Assembly (NCBI RefSeq): GCF_000379945.1
Contig: NZ_KB904149.1
Location: 44,765 to 108,764 of the forward strand
DNA: 64,000 nt
Source: Porphyromonas macacae DSM 20710 = JCM 13914
GTDB taxonomy: Bacteria > Bacteroidota > Bacteroidia > Bacteroidales > Porphyromonadaceae
Direction: 5' to 3'
In this document: in pieces, positions 63,930-64,000 of the stretch
How positions within the stretch are numbered: the first letter of the stretch is position 1
Layout: each line of letters starts with the position of its first letter
Notes under the pieces: model-generated
Told to the model about the DNA's origin: nothing
Seen by the model: the letters and a program-made list of their open reading frames with translations, nothing else
The model's database searches: none
Position numbers and translations under genes: made by a program

Positions 63930-64000
63930 AGTTTTGGTTTGGGGTTGGTTAAGCCACCGGTTTTAGCCTTTGAGGGATATTTTTGTGTTTTTCGAGGAGG

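Noticed and set aside
1..64000. CRISPR array, rRNA operon, integrase or phage genes
   Set aside because: No regularly spaced repeat array, no rRNA sequence and no integrase or phage structural genes were seen; the only tandem repeat is the two-unit 92-bp repeat.

Overview
The window looks like the chromosome of a Bacteroidales bacterium, most likely in or near Porphyromonas. The evidence is gene content and signals: a GLPGLI (Porph_ging) family protein, DUF4301, DUF5683 and DUF3078 proteins, an archaeal/eukaryal-type ProRS, a FeoA-FeoB fusion, promoter boxes of the TAnnTTTG type, and start codons mostly without a Shine-Dalgarno sequence. The species call is inference from family knowledge; no database search was run.

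Layout. 1-3422 (minus): end of a DUF4369-like lipoprotein, proS, and a PAP2 phosphatase with a predicted barrel tail. 3423-10310 is an accessory island. It holds a 92-bp tandem repeat, a frameshifted small secreted cysteine peptide followed by a GLPGLI protein and a TonB-receptor-like barrel, a possible insertion-sequence tail, and two inverted, internally deleted ISAs1-family elements. Between those two elements lie a possible double-glycine-leader peptide and an orphan secreted protein. 10447-29073 (plus) is mostly core: SPOR lipoprotein, murB, a metallo-beta-lactamase/LipB fusion, a large TPR protein with an outer-membrane barrel partner, a HAD/hotdog fusion, glnS, DedA, the two NfnAB-like flavoprotein subunits, priA and a DUF3078 protein. 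A complete 222-bp MITE with a 9-bp target duplication sits between dedA and nfnA.

29175-46322 (minus): a GntR/ABC-2 transport operon, a small membrane protein, an acidic lipoprotein, EF-P, a voltage-gated-type potassium channel, transaldolase/F6P aldolase, the FeoAB iron transporter with its Cys-rich partner, and an operon of methyltransferase, gamma-carbonic anhydrase, aminopeptidase P, DUF4301, SUI1 and nucleoside kinase genes. 46423-49500 (plus): an acetyltransferase-like protein and parE. 49963-51923 is a second accessory stretch: a VOC protein, DUF3781, a short orphan ORF, an AlkD-like repair protein, and broken VOC and DJ-1/PfpI fragments. 52025-63275 (minus): mltD, DUF5683, parB and parA as a chromosome segregation/envelope operon, then tRNA-Arg(TCT), rho, tilS, and an aspS - Nif3 - zinc-ribbon coiled-coil operon. 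rpsO (plus) closes the window.

The most notable observations are a PriA whose ATPase motifs are degraded although its zinc-binding region is intact; the small-peptide/GLPGLI/receptor cassette with its single-base lesion; a possible GG-leader peptide and secreted orphan enclosed by inverted MITE-like elements; two domain fusions (MBL-LipB and HAD-hotdog); and short repeats shared between distant intergenic regions.
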